Shown here: positions 15,229 through 23,572 of the stretch, piece after piece | Layout of the letters: each line of letters starts with the position of its first letter | Numbering within the stretch: position 1 is the first letter of the stretch | Origin: Clostridiales bacterium UBA1248 | GTDB taxonomy: Bacteria > Bacillota > Clostridia > Oscillospirales > CAG-272 | Direction of reading: 5' to 3' | DNA: 47,468 nucleotides | NCBI GenBank assembly: GCA_002308615.1 | Contig: DBWC01000047.1 | Span: 1 to 47,468 of the forward strand | Notes under the pieces: generated by a model | Told to the model about the DNA's origin: nothing | The model's database searches: none | Seen by the model: the letters and a program-made list of their open reading frames with translations, nothing else | Position numbers and translations under genes: made by a program

Positions 15229-16503
15229 TTATCTAATGATTATGCTGTCGCGTTCCGGTCCCACGGAAACGTAACCTATGCGGCAGCCGATCCGCTCTTC
15301 TATGTACGTTACGTAGTTTCTCGCCTGCTCGGGGAGGTCCTCCCAGCTTCTGCAAGCCGATATATCCGTTTTCCAGCCGGGCAGATATTCGATAACGGGC
15401 TTTGCATCGAAAAGCGCCGCGGGGAACGGGAATTCGTCGGTCTGTTTGCCGTCAAGCACGTAATGCGTGCAGACGGGAATCTTGTCCATATATGAAAGCA
15501 CGTCGAGCTTTGTCAGTGCTATGCACGTCGCCGCCTGCACCTGCACGCCGTAGCGCGTTGCGACTATGTCGACCGGTCCGACACGGCGCGGACGTCCCGT
15601 TTTTGCGCCGTATTCTCCTCCCGCCTCGCGCAGCTTTTCAGCCTCTTCGCCAAACCATTCACAGGTGAACGGGCCCTCTCCCACGCAGGTGGAATAAGCC
15701 TTGACGACGCCTATTATGTCGTCGATCTTAACGGACGGACAGCCGGAGCCGATAGGCGCGTACGACGCCGTAGTGTTTGACGAGGTCGTATACGGAACTA
15801 TACCGAAATCAAGGTCGCGCAGAGAGCCGAGCTGTGCTTCAAACATTATGCTCTTGCCGTTTGCCTGCGCTTGTCTGAGCAGTTTTCCGGTGTCGGCAAC
15901 GTACGGTTTTATCTTATACGCGTATTCTTCAAGCCACGCATCAAGCTTTTCCATGGTGTAAGGCTCGGCTCCGTATACGCGGGTAAGCGTGAGATTTTTC
16001 CATTCAAGCAGATCTGCAAGATGCTTTTTCAGCTCCTCCGGGTAGAAAAGCTCTCCCGCCAGAACCGTCTTTTTCTGGTACTTGTCCGAATAAAACGGCG
16101 CTATGCCCTGCTTTGTTGAGCCGTATTTTTTGTCCGCGAGGCGCGCTTCCTCAAGCGCGTCAAGGTCTCTGTGCCACGGGAGCAGAAGCGACGCGCGGTC
16201 GCTTATCTTAAGGTTTTCTTCGCTTACAATAACGCCTTTTTCGGTGACGGTCTTTATCTCGGATAACAGATTCTCCGGGTCGAGCGCAACGCCGTTGCCG
16301 AGAACGTTAACAACTCCCTTGTGGAAAATGCCGGACGGAAGAAGGTGAAGCGCGAACTTGCCGTATTCGTTTATAACGGTGTGTCCCGCGTTTCCGCCGC
16401 CCTGGAACCTGACGACAAAATCATATTTATCGGTTATGAGGTCGACCATACGGCCCTTTCCCTCGTCACCCCAGTTGATACCTACGACTGCACAGTTTGA
16501 CAT
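15229..16503 (-). CDS. purA: Adenylosuccinate synthetase
   Basis: 424 residues. It makes adenylosuccinate from IMP and aspartate with GTP, the first step to AMP. The N-terminus CAVVGINWGDEGKGRMVDL holds the GDEGKGR P-loop, GGGNAGHTV is conserved, the TGRPRRVGPVD region lies near residue 300, and GPERDSIIIR closes the protein. The usual first residue block often reads GxQWGDEGKG; here it is INWGDEGKG. It is first in the operon, with AAAGGAATAAAACGTT before the ATG. Confidence 0.97.
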   Translation of the reverse strand: MSNCAVVGINWGDEGKGRMVDLITDKYDFVVRFQGGGNAGHTVINEYGKFALHLLPSGIFHKGVVNVLGNGVALDPENLLSEIKTVTEKGVIVSEENLKISDRASLLLPWHRDLDALEEARLADKKYGSTKQGIAPFYSDKYQKKTVLAGELFYPEELKKHLADLLEWKNLTLTRVYGAEPYTMEKLDAWLEEYAYKIKPYVADTGKLLRQAQANGKSIMFEAQLGSLRDLDFGIVPYTTSSNTTASYAPIGSGCPSVKIDDIIGVVKAYSTCVGEGPFTCEWFGEEAEKLREAGGEYGAKTGRPRRVGPVDIVATRYGVQVQAATCIALTKLDVLSYMDKIPVCTHYVLDGKQTDEFPFPAALFDAKPVIEYLPGWKTDISACRSWEDLPEQARNYVTYIEERIGCRIGYVSVGPERDSIIIR

Positions 16504-16527
16504 AACGTTTTATTCCTTTCAGCGATA

Positions 16528-16547
16528 ATACGATACCAATATCGTAT
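16528..16547. promoter_or_regulatory. Perfect inverted repeat at the purA start site, candidate operator
   Basis: ATACGATA and TATCGTAT flank a 4-base centre. The site overlaps the -10 box of the purA promoter by two bases and covers the expected transcription start, a position typical of a repressor operator. It does not resemble the Bacillus PurR box. Confidence 0.6.
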
Positions 16548-16574
16548 AATACAATATCTTTTTTTCATTGTCAA
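16546..16574 (-). promoter_or_regulatory. Sigma-A promoter of purA-purB-guaA
   Basis: Minus strand: TTGACA (16574-16569), 17-base spacer, TATTAT (16551-16546), about 45 bp before the purA start. Confidence 0.8.
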
Positions 16575-16659
16575 GCACATATTGTTTTTTTCTTCGGAAA
16601 TTATAAAAAAGTAACGGTGAACAAACGCGGTTTTGTAGTATATTACATACGGCGGACGC

Positions 16660-16688
16660 TTGACAAAACCGTCAAACGGATGTATAAT
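16660..16688 (+). promoter_or_regulatory. Consensus sigma-A promoter of glnN
   Basis: TTGACA, 17-base spacer, TATAAT, both boxes perfect, 38 bp before the glutamine synthetase start. Confidence 0.85.
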
Positions 16689-16726
16689 AATAAAAATACC
16701 GAAAACTATGAAAGAGTGGTCTGTAT

Positions 16727-18814
16727 ATGGAACGCATAACCGATTATTTCGGAAGTCTCGTTTTTAACGATACGGTGATGAAAGCGAGACTGTCGCCGGA
16801 GGTCTACGGTTCTCTCAAAAAAACGATAGAGGAAGGCTCGGCGCTCGACAACAACGTCGCTTCCGCGGTCGCGGAGGCGATGAAGGACTGGGCGACGGAG
16901 CACGGCGCAACGCATTTTACCCACTGGTTCCAGCCGCTTACGGGCATCACGGCTGAAAAGCACGACAGCTTTATATCGAATACGGACGAAGGCGTGATAC
17001 TTGAATTCTCCGGCAAGGAGCTTATAAAAGGCGAGCCTGACGCTTCGTCTTTCCCTTCCGGCGGTCTCCGCGCGACTTTTGAGGCGAGGGGCTATACCGC
17101 GTGGGATCCGACGTCGTACGCTTTCATAAAAGGAAAAACGCTGTGCATCCCCACGGCTTTCTGCTCATACGGCGGAGAGGCGCTTGACAAAAAAACGCCG
17201 CTTCTGCGTTCCATGGAGGCGATAAGCAGACAGGCTCTCAGAATAGTTCGTCTTTTCGGCAACACGGATGCGAAGCACGTGGATACGTGCGTCGGCGCGG
17301 AGCAGGAATATTTTCTTATAGATAAAAAAATACACGGTCAGAGAAAAGACCTCGTTTTCACGGGCAGGACGCTTTTCGGCGCGAAGCCGCCGAAAGGCCA
17401 GGAGCTTGACGACCACTATTTCGGCTCTATCAAGCCGCGCGTCGCGGAATTCATGGAGGATCTTGACAAAGAGCTCTGGCGCGTCGGCATACTTGCGAAA
17501 ACAGAGCATAACGAGGCGGCTCCGGCTCAGCACGAGCTTGCGCCGATATATACGACGACCAATATAGCGACGGACCACAACCAGCTCACTATGGAGCTGA
17601 TGCAGAAGGTCGCGGCGCGCCACGGGCTCGTATGCCTTCTGCACGAAAAGCCGTTCGCCGGCGTCAACGGCTCCGGCAAGCACAACAACTGGTCGCTCAG
17701 GACGGACAACGGCGTCAATCTGCTCAAACCCGGCGACACGCCGTACGAGAACGCGCAGTTTTTGCTGTTCCTGTGCGCCGTGATAAAAGCCGTTGACGAA
17801 TACGCGGATCTGCTCCGCATCTCGTCAGCAACGGCGGGCAACGACCACCGTCTCGGCGCAAACGAGGCGCCGCCCGCCATCGTATCCATGTTTTTGGGAT
17901 CGGAGCTCACGAACGTGCTCTGCGCCATTGAAAACGACACGCCATACAGCAAGACGGAGCGTATGGAAATGCTCTTCGGCGTTGATTCTCTGCCGAAATT
18001 CTTACGCGATACGACGGACAGAAACAGAACGTCGCCTTTCGCTTTTACCGGAAACAAATTTGAATTCCGTATGCTCGGCGCTCCGAGCAGCATAGCGGAT
18101 ACTAACGTCATGCTGAACGCCGCGGTCGCGGACGTGCTTTGCGGTTTTGCCGACAGACTTGAAAACTGTTCTGACTTCGATACGGAGCTTCACGAGCTGC
18201 TGAAAGAAACGATAAAAGACCATAAGCGCATACTCTTTGACGGCAACGGCTACGGCGACGAATGGGTAAAGGAAGCGGAAAAACGCGGTCTGCCGAATTT
18301 TAAAACGACGCCCGACTGCATGATACATCTGCTTGACGAAAAGAACGCGGATATGTTCGCGCGCACGGGCGTTTTCTCCGCCGCGGAGCTTAAGTCAAGA
18401 TGCGACATAATGCTCGACAACTATATGAAAACCGTCGGTATAGAGGCGGCAACGATGGCGGATATGAGCAGAAGACAGATCATGCCCGCGGTATCGGCGT
18501 ATTCCGCGGAGCTTGTGTCAAGGCTTGACAAAAAAACGGCGTCTTACAGAATAACGGCGAAATACGAGTTAAAGACGGCAAAAAGGCTGTCCGAGCTTCT
18601 CGATATAATGGCTGAAAAGACGGACGAGCTTGAGCAGACCATTGACAAAATAAAGGATATAGAGGACGTTGCCGAACACAGTTACGCCATAAGAGACCGC
18701 CTGCTGCCCGTTATGGAGGCGCTGCGCGCCGCCGCGGACGAGGCGGAAACGCTCACCGCCGAGGAATACTGGCCGTTCCCGACGTACGAAAAGCTTCTTT
18801 TCAGCGTGAATTAA
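16727..18814 (+). CDS. glnN: Glutamine synthetase type III
   Basis: 695 residues, the size of GSIII rather than the ~450-residue GSI. It makes glutamine from glutamate, ammonia and ATP. Hallmarks include THWFQPLTG near residue 65, ATFEARGYTAWDPTSYAF near 115-133, CVGAEQEYFLID (metal-binding Glu) at about 188, AEHNEAAPAQHELAP-type residues at about 253-267, GSGKHNNWSL near 316, and a long helical C-terminus ending in EEYWPFPTYEKLLF. GSIII is common in Bacteroidetes and some Clostridia. It has its own promoter, divergent from the purine operon whose GuaA consumes glutamine. Confidence 0.97.
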   Translation: MERITDYFGSLVFNDTVMKARLSPEVYGSLKKTIEEGSALDNNVASAVAEAMKDWATEHGATHFTHWFQPLTGITAEKHDSFISNTDEGVILEFSGKELIKGEPDASSFPSGGLRATFEARGYTAWDPTSYAFIKGKTLCIPTAFCSYGGEALDKKTPLLRSMEAISRQALRIVRLFGNTDAKHVDTCVGAEQEYFLIDKKIHGQRKDLVFTGRTLFGAKPPKGQELDDHYFGSIKPRVAEFMEDLDKELWRVGILAKTEHNEAAPAQHELAPIYTTTNIATDHNQLTMELMQKVAARHGLVCLLHEKPFAGVNGSGKHNNWSLRTDNGVNLLKPGDTPYENAQFLLFLCAVIKAVDEYADLLRISSATAGNDHRLGANEAPPAIVSMFLGSELTNVLCAIENDTPYSKTERMEMLFGVDSLPKFLRDTTDRNRTSPFAFTGNKFEFRMLGAPSSIADTNVMLNAAVADVLCGFADRLENCSDFDTELHELLKETIKDHKRILFDGNGYGDEWVKEAEKRGLPNFKTTPDCMIHLLDEKNADMFARTGVFSAAELKSRCDIMLDNYMKTVGIEAATMADMSRRQIMPAVSAYSAELVSRLDKKTASYRITAKYELKTAKRLSELLDIMAEKTDELEQTIDKIKDIEDVAEHSYAIRDRLLPVMEALRAAADEAETLTAEEYWPFPTYEKLLFSVN

Positions 18815-18819
18815 AAAGA

Positions 18820-18854
18820 GGCTGCCGCCTCAATGAATTGCGCCGATATGCGAC
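18820..18854. repeat. Short relic of the GGCTGCCGC / TGAATTG intergenic repeat
   Basis: GAGGCTGCCGCCTC (itself a hairpin) followed by AATGAATTGCGCCG matches the opening of the hairpin island at 28785-28925. It leads straight into the glnN terminator. Confidence 0.6.
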
Positions 18855-18905
18855 AAAAACCGACTGAAATAAGGATAAACTTTCCTTATCTCAGCCGGTT
18901 TTTAT
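18855..18905 (+). terminator. Strong terminator of glnN
   Basis: AAAAACCGACTGAAATAAGGA pairs with TCCTTATCTCAGCCGGTTTTT, with a few mismatches, and ends in a T tract. It can work in both directions and also faces the 95-residue gene on the other strand. Confidence 0.8.
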
Positions 18906-18949
18906 TAACCGTCCTTTAGAGCGCCTCGCTTCCACGGAGCTTTTTTTGA

Positions 18950-19237
18950 TCATTCAACAGGTGTTTCGTCCGCCTCTTCGATCTTCTTTGCGACTTTCTT
19001 CGCGGTGCCGGTCACGGCTTTTCCGAACGAAATGCCGGTCTTGCCGAAGTCGTGTCCGACCTCGCTCCAGCTTTCCTTCAGGCTTTCTCTTTTTACGCTG
19101 CCGTCCTCGTCCTTCGGCTCCTCGTCAAATATCTTGTCAGCGCCGACCTTTACCGATTTTACTATAGACTTGCCGAGTCCGGAAAACGATTTTCCCAGGC
19201 CCTTGCCCGTATTTTTCCAGTTATCCTTTACGCTCAT
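18950..19237 (-). CDS. Small hypothetical protein, Gly/Lys/Ser-rich helical
   Basis: 95 residues with a clear AAAGGAGA ribosome site and a good promoter 45 bp upstream. It is highly charged and built of two related halves: GKGLGKSFSGLGKSIVKS (residues 12-29) and GHDFGKTGISFGKAVTGTAK (61-80), separated by an acidic stretch. Each half can form an amphipathic helix, with glycines in register, suggesting peripheral membrane contact. There is no signal peptide and no recognised domain. It diverges from the GAP1-like gene by 188 bp. Function unknown; similar small proteins seem common in Clostridia, from memory. Confidence 0.75.
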   Translation of the reverse strand: MSVKDNWKNTGKGLGKSFSGLGKSIVKSVKVGADKIFDEEPKDEDGSVKRESLKESWSEVGHDFGKTGISFGKAVTGTAKKVAKKIEEADETPVE

Positions 19238-19279
19238 TTTCGCTGTCTCCTTTCGTTTCTTTTGTTCTTATCCGTCATT

Positions 19280-19308
19280 ATTATACCCGGATAATGTTAA
19301 TAAATCAA
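19280..19308 (-). promoter_or_regulatory. Promoter of the 95-residue protein gene
   Basis: Minus strand: TTGATT (19308-19303), 17-base spacer, TATAAT (19285-19280). Confidence 0.65.
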
Positions 19309-19345
19309 GTACCCGAATATCTTTTAATAAATTTTAATATTTCTC

Positions 19346-19374
19346 TTGCATTTTTTCATTTTGTGTGATAAGAT
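19346..19374 (+). promoter_or_regulatory. Promoter of the GAP1-like gene
   Basis: TTGCAT, 17-base spacer, TAAGAT, about 50 bp before the start codon, which is preceded by AAAAGGAGAAC. Confidence 0.55.
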
Positions 19375-19425
19375 ATAAAATAAGATAGTATGCACAAGTG
19401 ATATTACCGAAAAGGAGAACATAAA

Positions 19426-22044
19426 ATGAGCCTTCATCAGATAATACATACCTACCGCAAAAGCGGTCTGTACGGAGGCGGAGCGGGTTTCGGCATCCTG
19501 AGCTCCGATCGTGATTACCCAAAGCAGGACGATTTCGGAGAATTACTGTATAACTACAAAGCGCCGACGCTCGATATGGTCAATCCGGAATACTCGGAGC
19601 GTATAGCCGCGCTCATGCCCGTGGCGTACACTTACAGATATAAAGGCGGCTCGTGCGCGATGACGCGCTCCGCGTGTCTCGGCCGCGGATCAGACGGCGC
19701 GATGAACCATATAAGCCATTCCATACTTTTTTCCGAAGACGAGCTCGGCGCGTATCCGTGCGATCTTATCGGTTCCCCGTCGTTTCTTCAGACGGCGTCA
19801 GCCGACGCCGTAAATTCTACAGCCGGCGTGGGATATATGGGGGCTCCCGTTTTACAGTCCGGCAGCGAGATAACCGTCAATAAAATAATGAAATTCCTTT
19901 CTCTGCCCGGTAACTTTGAGATATTCAAAAATATGTTCTGGGCGCTTATGCACAAGGACGAGACGAAGCGCAGGATAATAATCTGCGACGAGCAGGAGAA
20001 CACCGTTTTATGGATAGCGGCGCTGAACTACGCGCTTCCTTATACGTACGCTAAAAAAGTATCTTTCTCAACTTACGCCTACGATCCCCGCACCGCCGAC
20101 GTCGACGTCTGCGGCGTCGTCGCGCAGTGCACGGCGTATAACAGAGACCTTTTTGAAGACGACGGGTTCTTCGTATTCGACATCACCGGCGGCGAGTGCT
20201 TCGACCCCGGCGTATACCGTGAAGACGTTGATTTCTTCTCGTTTTTGGAAGAGACGATGCTCCACAATTACGCGCTCCTTAAAATATTCCACGCGTATAT
20301 AGAGCAGTTCTGCGATACGGACAAGGTCACGCCAGCGCTTTGCCCGGCGTATCTTATGAGCCGCGCCTCCAACTGCTATACGGACGCGGGCGACGCGTTC
20401 AAAGCCGTATCGGAAGACGAATTCGACCGCATAGCGGAATACTCCGGCAGACACGCGCGTTACGGCGGAAAACTGCTTTTGTTCGAGGCAATGCTGAACG
20501 TAAGCGAGGCGATCCTCGGCTTCGGAAACTCGTATATGACGAAGGTCATAGGCTATATGTCTGCCGTTTATAAAGACGCCTCCATGGTGCTTCAGAACGG
20601 ATTCAGATCTTTGGCGGTCGATTCCGTACCGATAGCGATGATATCGCGCGACATAACGTCCGGCGGCTTCAGCGCGTATTTTGAAAACGTACGCAAGATG
20701 ACGGCGTTCTGCGGCATAAACATAGTGGACGAGCTGATGAGCGAAAAGAGCCGCAAGGCGCTTTTGTGGGTAGCCGGCTATCAGCACGTAGAATGGAAAG
20801 CGGACTTCATAGTATCGCTCATATCCGAATATATACACAGCCACGCGTCAAGCTACGAGTGTCTTGTACCGGAGGAAAAGATCGGCGGCTTTTTGTCGAG
20901 CGTTATGCTTGAAAGATACGCCTGCGGTACGGACAAGGCGGCGTCCGATCACGCGCTTTCCTTATTCGTCGACGACGTGAAACGCTTCTGCACGGTTGAA
21001 GAAAATCTCGAAGCTACGACGGACAGGATGAAAGACGGGCTTGCCGTGCAGGTCAACCTGACGACCGCTTTTGCGGAGCAGGCGGCGGCTCACTTAAAGG
21101 AACGCCGCAAGGAGCTTTTCAACTTCCTTGCCGCCGCGGAAAAATACGATCTGATGTGGTCCGTTCTGCGCCAGATGATAACGACTTACGACATAAAAGA
21201 GACAAATCAGATCCTCTCCGAGCATCATACGGAATACTTTTCGGCGTCGCCGGACTACGCGCAGCGTTATCTGCCCGCGGCTCTTGAAGAATATCATGAA
21301 AACTACAAACGCAAAAAGCCCGACGGCATAAAAGAAGCGGACGAGCTTGTTTTCGGCATACTGCTTTCGGAAAAGCTCGTAATAAGCATATCGGACGAGG
21401 TCACGGAAGGGATCCTTTCAAGGATCAAATACGGCAAGCCGAATAAAGACGCGGAAAAAGAGATAAACGACCTTTACGAATACGAATGCGGCGTTCGCGG
21501 CAAGGAACTGAACGGCAAGCTGCTTTGCATCGTCTTCGGAGCCGCCGCGGCGGGCATAAACAACCGCAAGGACTACCACAGCGCGAAGCCGTACCTGTCC
21601 TCGCTCACGGAAAAAGAACAGATAGATCTTACGCGCCTTACCGAACGCGAGGCTGAAACGTATCAGTCATGGGTGCTTCCGATGTTTTCGGAAAACGCGG
21701 AGGCGGAGGAGATCCCGTATATCTACGGTCTTTTCAGAATGAACGTCGCCCAGTCAAAGGAATTTACGGATTGCTTCTGCGAGGAATGGCTGTCGCAGAG
21801 CAAACGGTCAAGCGAGTATTCCGATTTCTGCACGTTTTTGAGCTTCGTGTTCACGACGCTCGGCGAAGAGGAGCTCCAGGTCGTATCCGACAAAGTGCAT
21901 AAGCTGAATTCAAAGAAGCTGGAGCAGCTGAAGCTCGATGCGGAAACGGCGTTTTCCAAAGATTTTGCGCTGAAAGAGAAATTCAACAGGCTGCTTGAGA
22001 TGCAGCCTAAAAAGAAAGGCTTATTCGGACTGTTCAGAAAATGA
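19426..22044 (+). CDS. GTPase-associated protein 1-like (GAP1-N2 domain) large protein
   Basis: 872 residues, cytoplasmic, no signal peptide. The N-terminus (LHQIIHTYRKSGLYGGGAGF, then MPVAYTYRYKGGSCAMTRSA and AMNHISHSILFSEDELGAYP) matches what I recall of the GAP1-N2 domain. The middle carries IICDEQENTVLWIAALNYAL followed by KVSFSTYAYDP (residues ~183-221), also typical. The C-terminal half is helical and ends in a basic-hydrophobic tail, KKKGLFGLFRK. GAP1 proteins were described by comparative genomics in GTPase-centred systems, some proposed to act in biological conflict; no reaction is known. Here no GTPase gene is adjacent and the gene has its own promoter, so it appears alone. Confidence 0.75.
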   Translation: MSLHQIIHTYRKSGLYGGGAGFGILSSDRDYPKQDDFGELLYNYKAPTLDMVNPEYSERIAALMPVAYTYRYKGGSCAMTRSACLGRGSDGAMNHISHSILFSEDELGAYPCDLIGSPSFLQTASADAVNSTAGVGYMGAPVLQSGSEITVNKIMKFLSLPGNFEIFKNMFWALMHKDETKRRIIICDEQENTVLWIAALNYALPYTYAKKVSFSTYAYDPRTADVDVCGVVAQCTAYNRDLFEDDGFFVFDITGGECFDPGVYREDVDFFSFLEETMLHNYALLKIFHAYIEQFCDTDKVTPALCPAYLMSRASNCYTDAGDAFKAVSEDEFDRIAEYSGRHARYGGKLLLFEAMLNVSEAILGFGNSYMTKVIGYMSAVYKDASMVLQNGFRSLAVDSVPIAMISRDITSGGFSAYFENVRKMTAFCGINIVDELMSEKSRKALLWVAGYQHVEWKADFIVSLISEYIHSHASSYECLVPEEKIGGFLSSVMLERYACGTDKAASDHALSLFVDDVKRFCTVEENLEATTDRMKDGLAVQVNLTTAFAEQAAAHLKERRKELFNFLAAAEKYDLMWSVLRQMITTYDIKETNQILSEHHTEYFSASPDYAQRYLPAALEEYHENYKRKKPDGIKEADELVFGILLSEKLVISISDEVTEGILSRIKYGKPNKDAEKEINDLYEYECGVRGKELNGKLLCIVFGAAAAGINNRKDYHSAKPYLSSLTEKEQIDLTRLTEREAETYQSWVLPMFSENAEAEEIPYIYGLFRMNVAQSKEFTDCFCEEWLSQSKRSSEYSDFCTFLSFVFTTLGEEELQVVSDKVHKLNSKKLEQLKLDAETAFSKDFALKEKFNRLLEMQPKKKGLFGLFRK

Positions 22045-22063
22045 TCTTCATAAAGAGAAAAAG

Positions 22064-22428
22064 GGCTGCCGCATTCGGCGCGGCGTGATAAGGAAGTTTT
22101 TTGAATGATTATTTCCGCGCCGAAAATGAAGTCGCCCATCGGGCTAATGAAGACGCTTCGCTAATGAAGGAATGAAGTCGCTCACTACGTTCGCTAATTA
22201 AGGAACGAGGGCGACTTCGCTTCATTAGTGAGCGCCGTGGTGCGAACGTCTTCATTAGGGCGTCAGCCCGTCTTCATTAGTGAGCGAAGCGATCGTCTTC
22301 ATTAAACCGACTGAATATGAAAAGCAGACTGATTTTAATTTCAGCCTGCTTTTTAAGTGCTCACTTACTCACCACACGGACTTGCGGTGAAATAACTGCC
22401 TTATGACGCCGCGCCGAATGCGGCAGCC
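22064..22428. repeat. MITE-like element with terminal inverted repeats
   Basis: The left end GGCTGCCGCATTCGG through GCGGCGT (22064-22086) is the exact reverse complement of 22106+300 (22406-22428): 23 bp perfect, extending to about 39 bp with 4 mismatches (AAGGAAGTTTTTT against AAGGCAGTTATTT). The inside holds many TAATGAA or TTCATTA words in both orientations alternating with short arms such as GAAGTCGC, CGGGC, GAGCGAAGCGA and GGGCGTCAGCCC. There is no open frame of note. It fills the gap between the GAP1-like gene and the CD1247-type gene, which converge, and would fold into one large cruciform or RNA hairpin. Confidence 0.7.
22320..22354. terminator. Hairpin terminator inside the MITE-like element
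   Basis: AAAAGCAG-A-CTGA pairs with TCAG-C-CTGCTTTT over an AT-rich loop and is flanked by T and A tracts, so it can serve either converging gene. Confidence 0.65.
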
Positions 22429-22447
22429 GTTTTGCGTTATGCTTTTA

Positions 22448-22885
22448 TCAGTCCTCGTCCGTCGGACCCTCGTCCTCTTCTATGTAGGAAAACTCTTCGT
22501 TGCACGCCGGGCAGATGAGGTGCGCGTAGTCGACCGTCGGAGGAACGCATATGGTCTCTCCGCAGTTGGGACATTCGACTTCTATAACGTCGTCGTCATA
22601 GTCTTCGTCGTCAAAGTCGTCATAATCTTCATCTTCGTCGTCTTCTTCGTCATAGTCCTCTTCATCGTCAAAGAGATAATCCTCAACGTCGCCGAGGTCC
22701 TCGTCCAGCTCTTCAACGTATTCGTTCAAGCGGTCGCATTCATCCTCAAGAGCTCCGATACTGTCGGAAACGTCCTCAAGCACGTTTATTATCTCGTGCA
22801 AAAGCTTGCCTTCATCGCTTTCGGCGCTTATTTTCATTCCGTCGGCAAGTCCTTTAAGATACGCTGTTTTTTCGCTCAAAGTCAT
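22448..22885 (-). CDS. CD1247-type acidic zinc-ribbon protein
   Basis: 145 residues. The N-terminal helical part (SEKTAYLKGLADGMK, residues 4-18, then heptad-like leucines to about 65) matches the CD1247 N-terminal family of Clostridia. A run of about 35 Asp/Glu/Tyr residues follows, then a zinc ribbon with Cys105, Cys108, Cys125 and Cys128 (CPNCGE and CPACNE). A highly acidic linker beside a zinc ribbon suggests nucleic-acid mimicry or an interaction with transcription or translation machinery; that is inference. It lies 29 bp after efp on the same strand with its own GGAGG site, so they are co-transcribed. Confidence 0.85.
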   Translation of the reverse strand: MTLSEKTAYLKGLADGMKISAESDEGKLLHEIINVLEDVSDSIGALEDECDRLNEYVEELDEDLGDVEDYLFDDEEDYDEEDDEDEDYDDFDDEDYDDDVIEVECPNCGETICVPPTVDYAHLICPACNEEFSYIEEDEGPTDED

Positions 22886-22914
22886 GGTGTTTTCCTCCGT
22901 TTCACTAAATCAGC

Positions 22915-23481
22915 TTACTGCTGTTTTGCTCTTTCAAGATATTCGCCGGTCCTCGTGTCTATTCTGACGACGTCGCCTTCGTTTATAAAGAGCGGTACCT
23001 TGATGACCGCGCCCGTTTCAAGCGTGGCGGGTTTGTTGGTATTGGTAGCCGTATCGCCCTTGAAGCCGGGGTCCGTCTCCGTTACGGCAAGCTCAACAAA
23101 CATAGGCGGTTCTACCGCGAATACGTTGCCCTTGTACGATACGATCCTGCATATCATCTCTTCTTTTACGAACTTGAAGTTGTCGGACAGCTTATCCGCG
23201 TCAAGCGGTACGAGCTCGTACGATTCAAGATCCATAAAATAATACAGACCGCCGTCGTTGTACGAATACTGCATGTCTTTTCTCTCGACAACAGCTTCTT
23301 CAAATTTATCTGTCGGTGAGAAGGAACGCTCTATCACGGCGCCCGTGATAACGTTTTTCATCTTTGTGCGGACGAACGCCGCGCCCTTGCCGGGTTTTAC
23401 GTGCTGGAATTCAACTATCTGCATGACCTGTCCGTCAAGCTCGAATGTTTTTCCGTTTCTGAAATCGCCTGCCATTAACAT
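22915..23481 (-). CDS. efp: Elongation factor P
   Basis: 188 residues, full length, three beta-barrel domains. It binds stalled ribosomes between P and E sites and relieves arrest at polyproline stretches. The loop KPGKGAAFVR places Lys32 at the modified position known from Bacillus EF-P. The C-terminal barrel has VIKVPLFINEGDVVRIDTRT followed by GEYLERA, as in the family. Start ATG 8 bases after GGAGG; a second ATG two codons on is less favoured. Polyproline-like PQ tracts occur in the zinc-ribbon protein at 28224-28769. Confidence 0.97.
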   Translation of the reverse strand: MLMAGDFRNGKTFELDGQVMQIVEFQHVKPGKGAAFVRTKMKNVITGAVIERSFSPTDKFEEAVVERKDMQYSYNDGGLYYFMDLESYELVPLDADKLSDNFKFVKEEMICRIVSYKGNVFAVEPPMFVELAVTETDPGFKGDTATNTNKPATLETGAVIKVPLFINEGDVVRIDTRTGEYLERAKQQ

Positions 23482-23522
23482 AATGGTATCCTCCGTTATA
23501 ATTCTCTTTTTTGCCGATTAAT

Positions 23523-23552
23523 ATAATACACCCTAATATCAGTGCTTGTCAA
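23523..23552 (-). promoter_or_regulatory. Promoter of efp and the CD1247-type gene
   Basis: Minus strand: TTGACA (23552-23547), 18-base spacer, TATTAT (23528-23523), in the gap after the M24 peptidase stop, about 40 bp before efp. Confidence 0.7.
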
Positions 23553-23572
23553 TACAAAATCTGTAATATTTT

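Noticed and set aside
16504..16726. Purine riboswitch before purA
   Set aside because: The leader is only about 40 bases and lacks the three-stem aptamer core.
22130..22310. CRISPR array
   Set aside because: The repeated word is only about 7 bases, spacing is irregular, and both orientations alternate; no cas genes are present.
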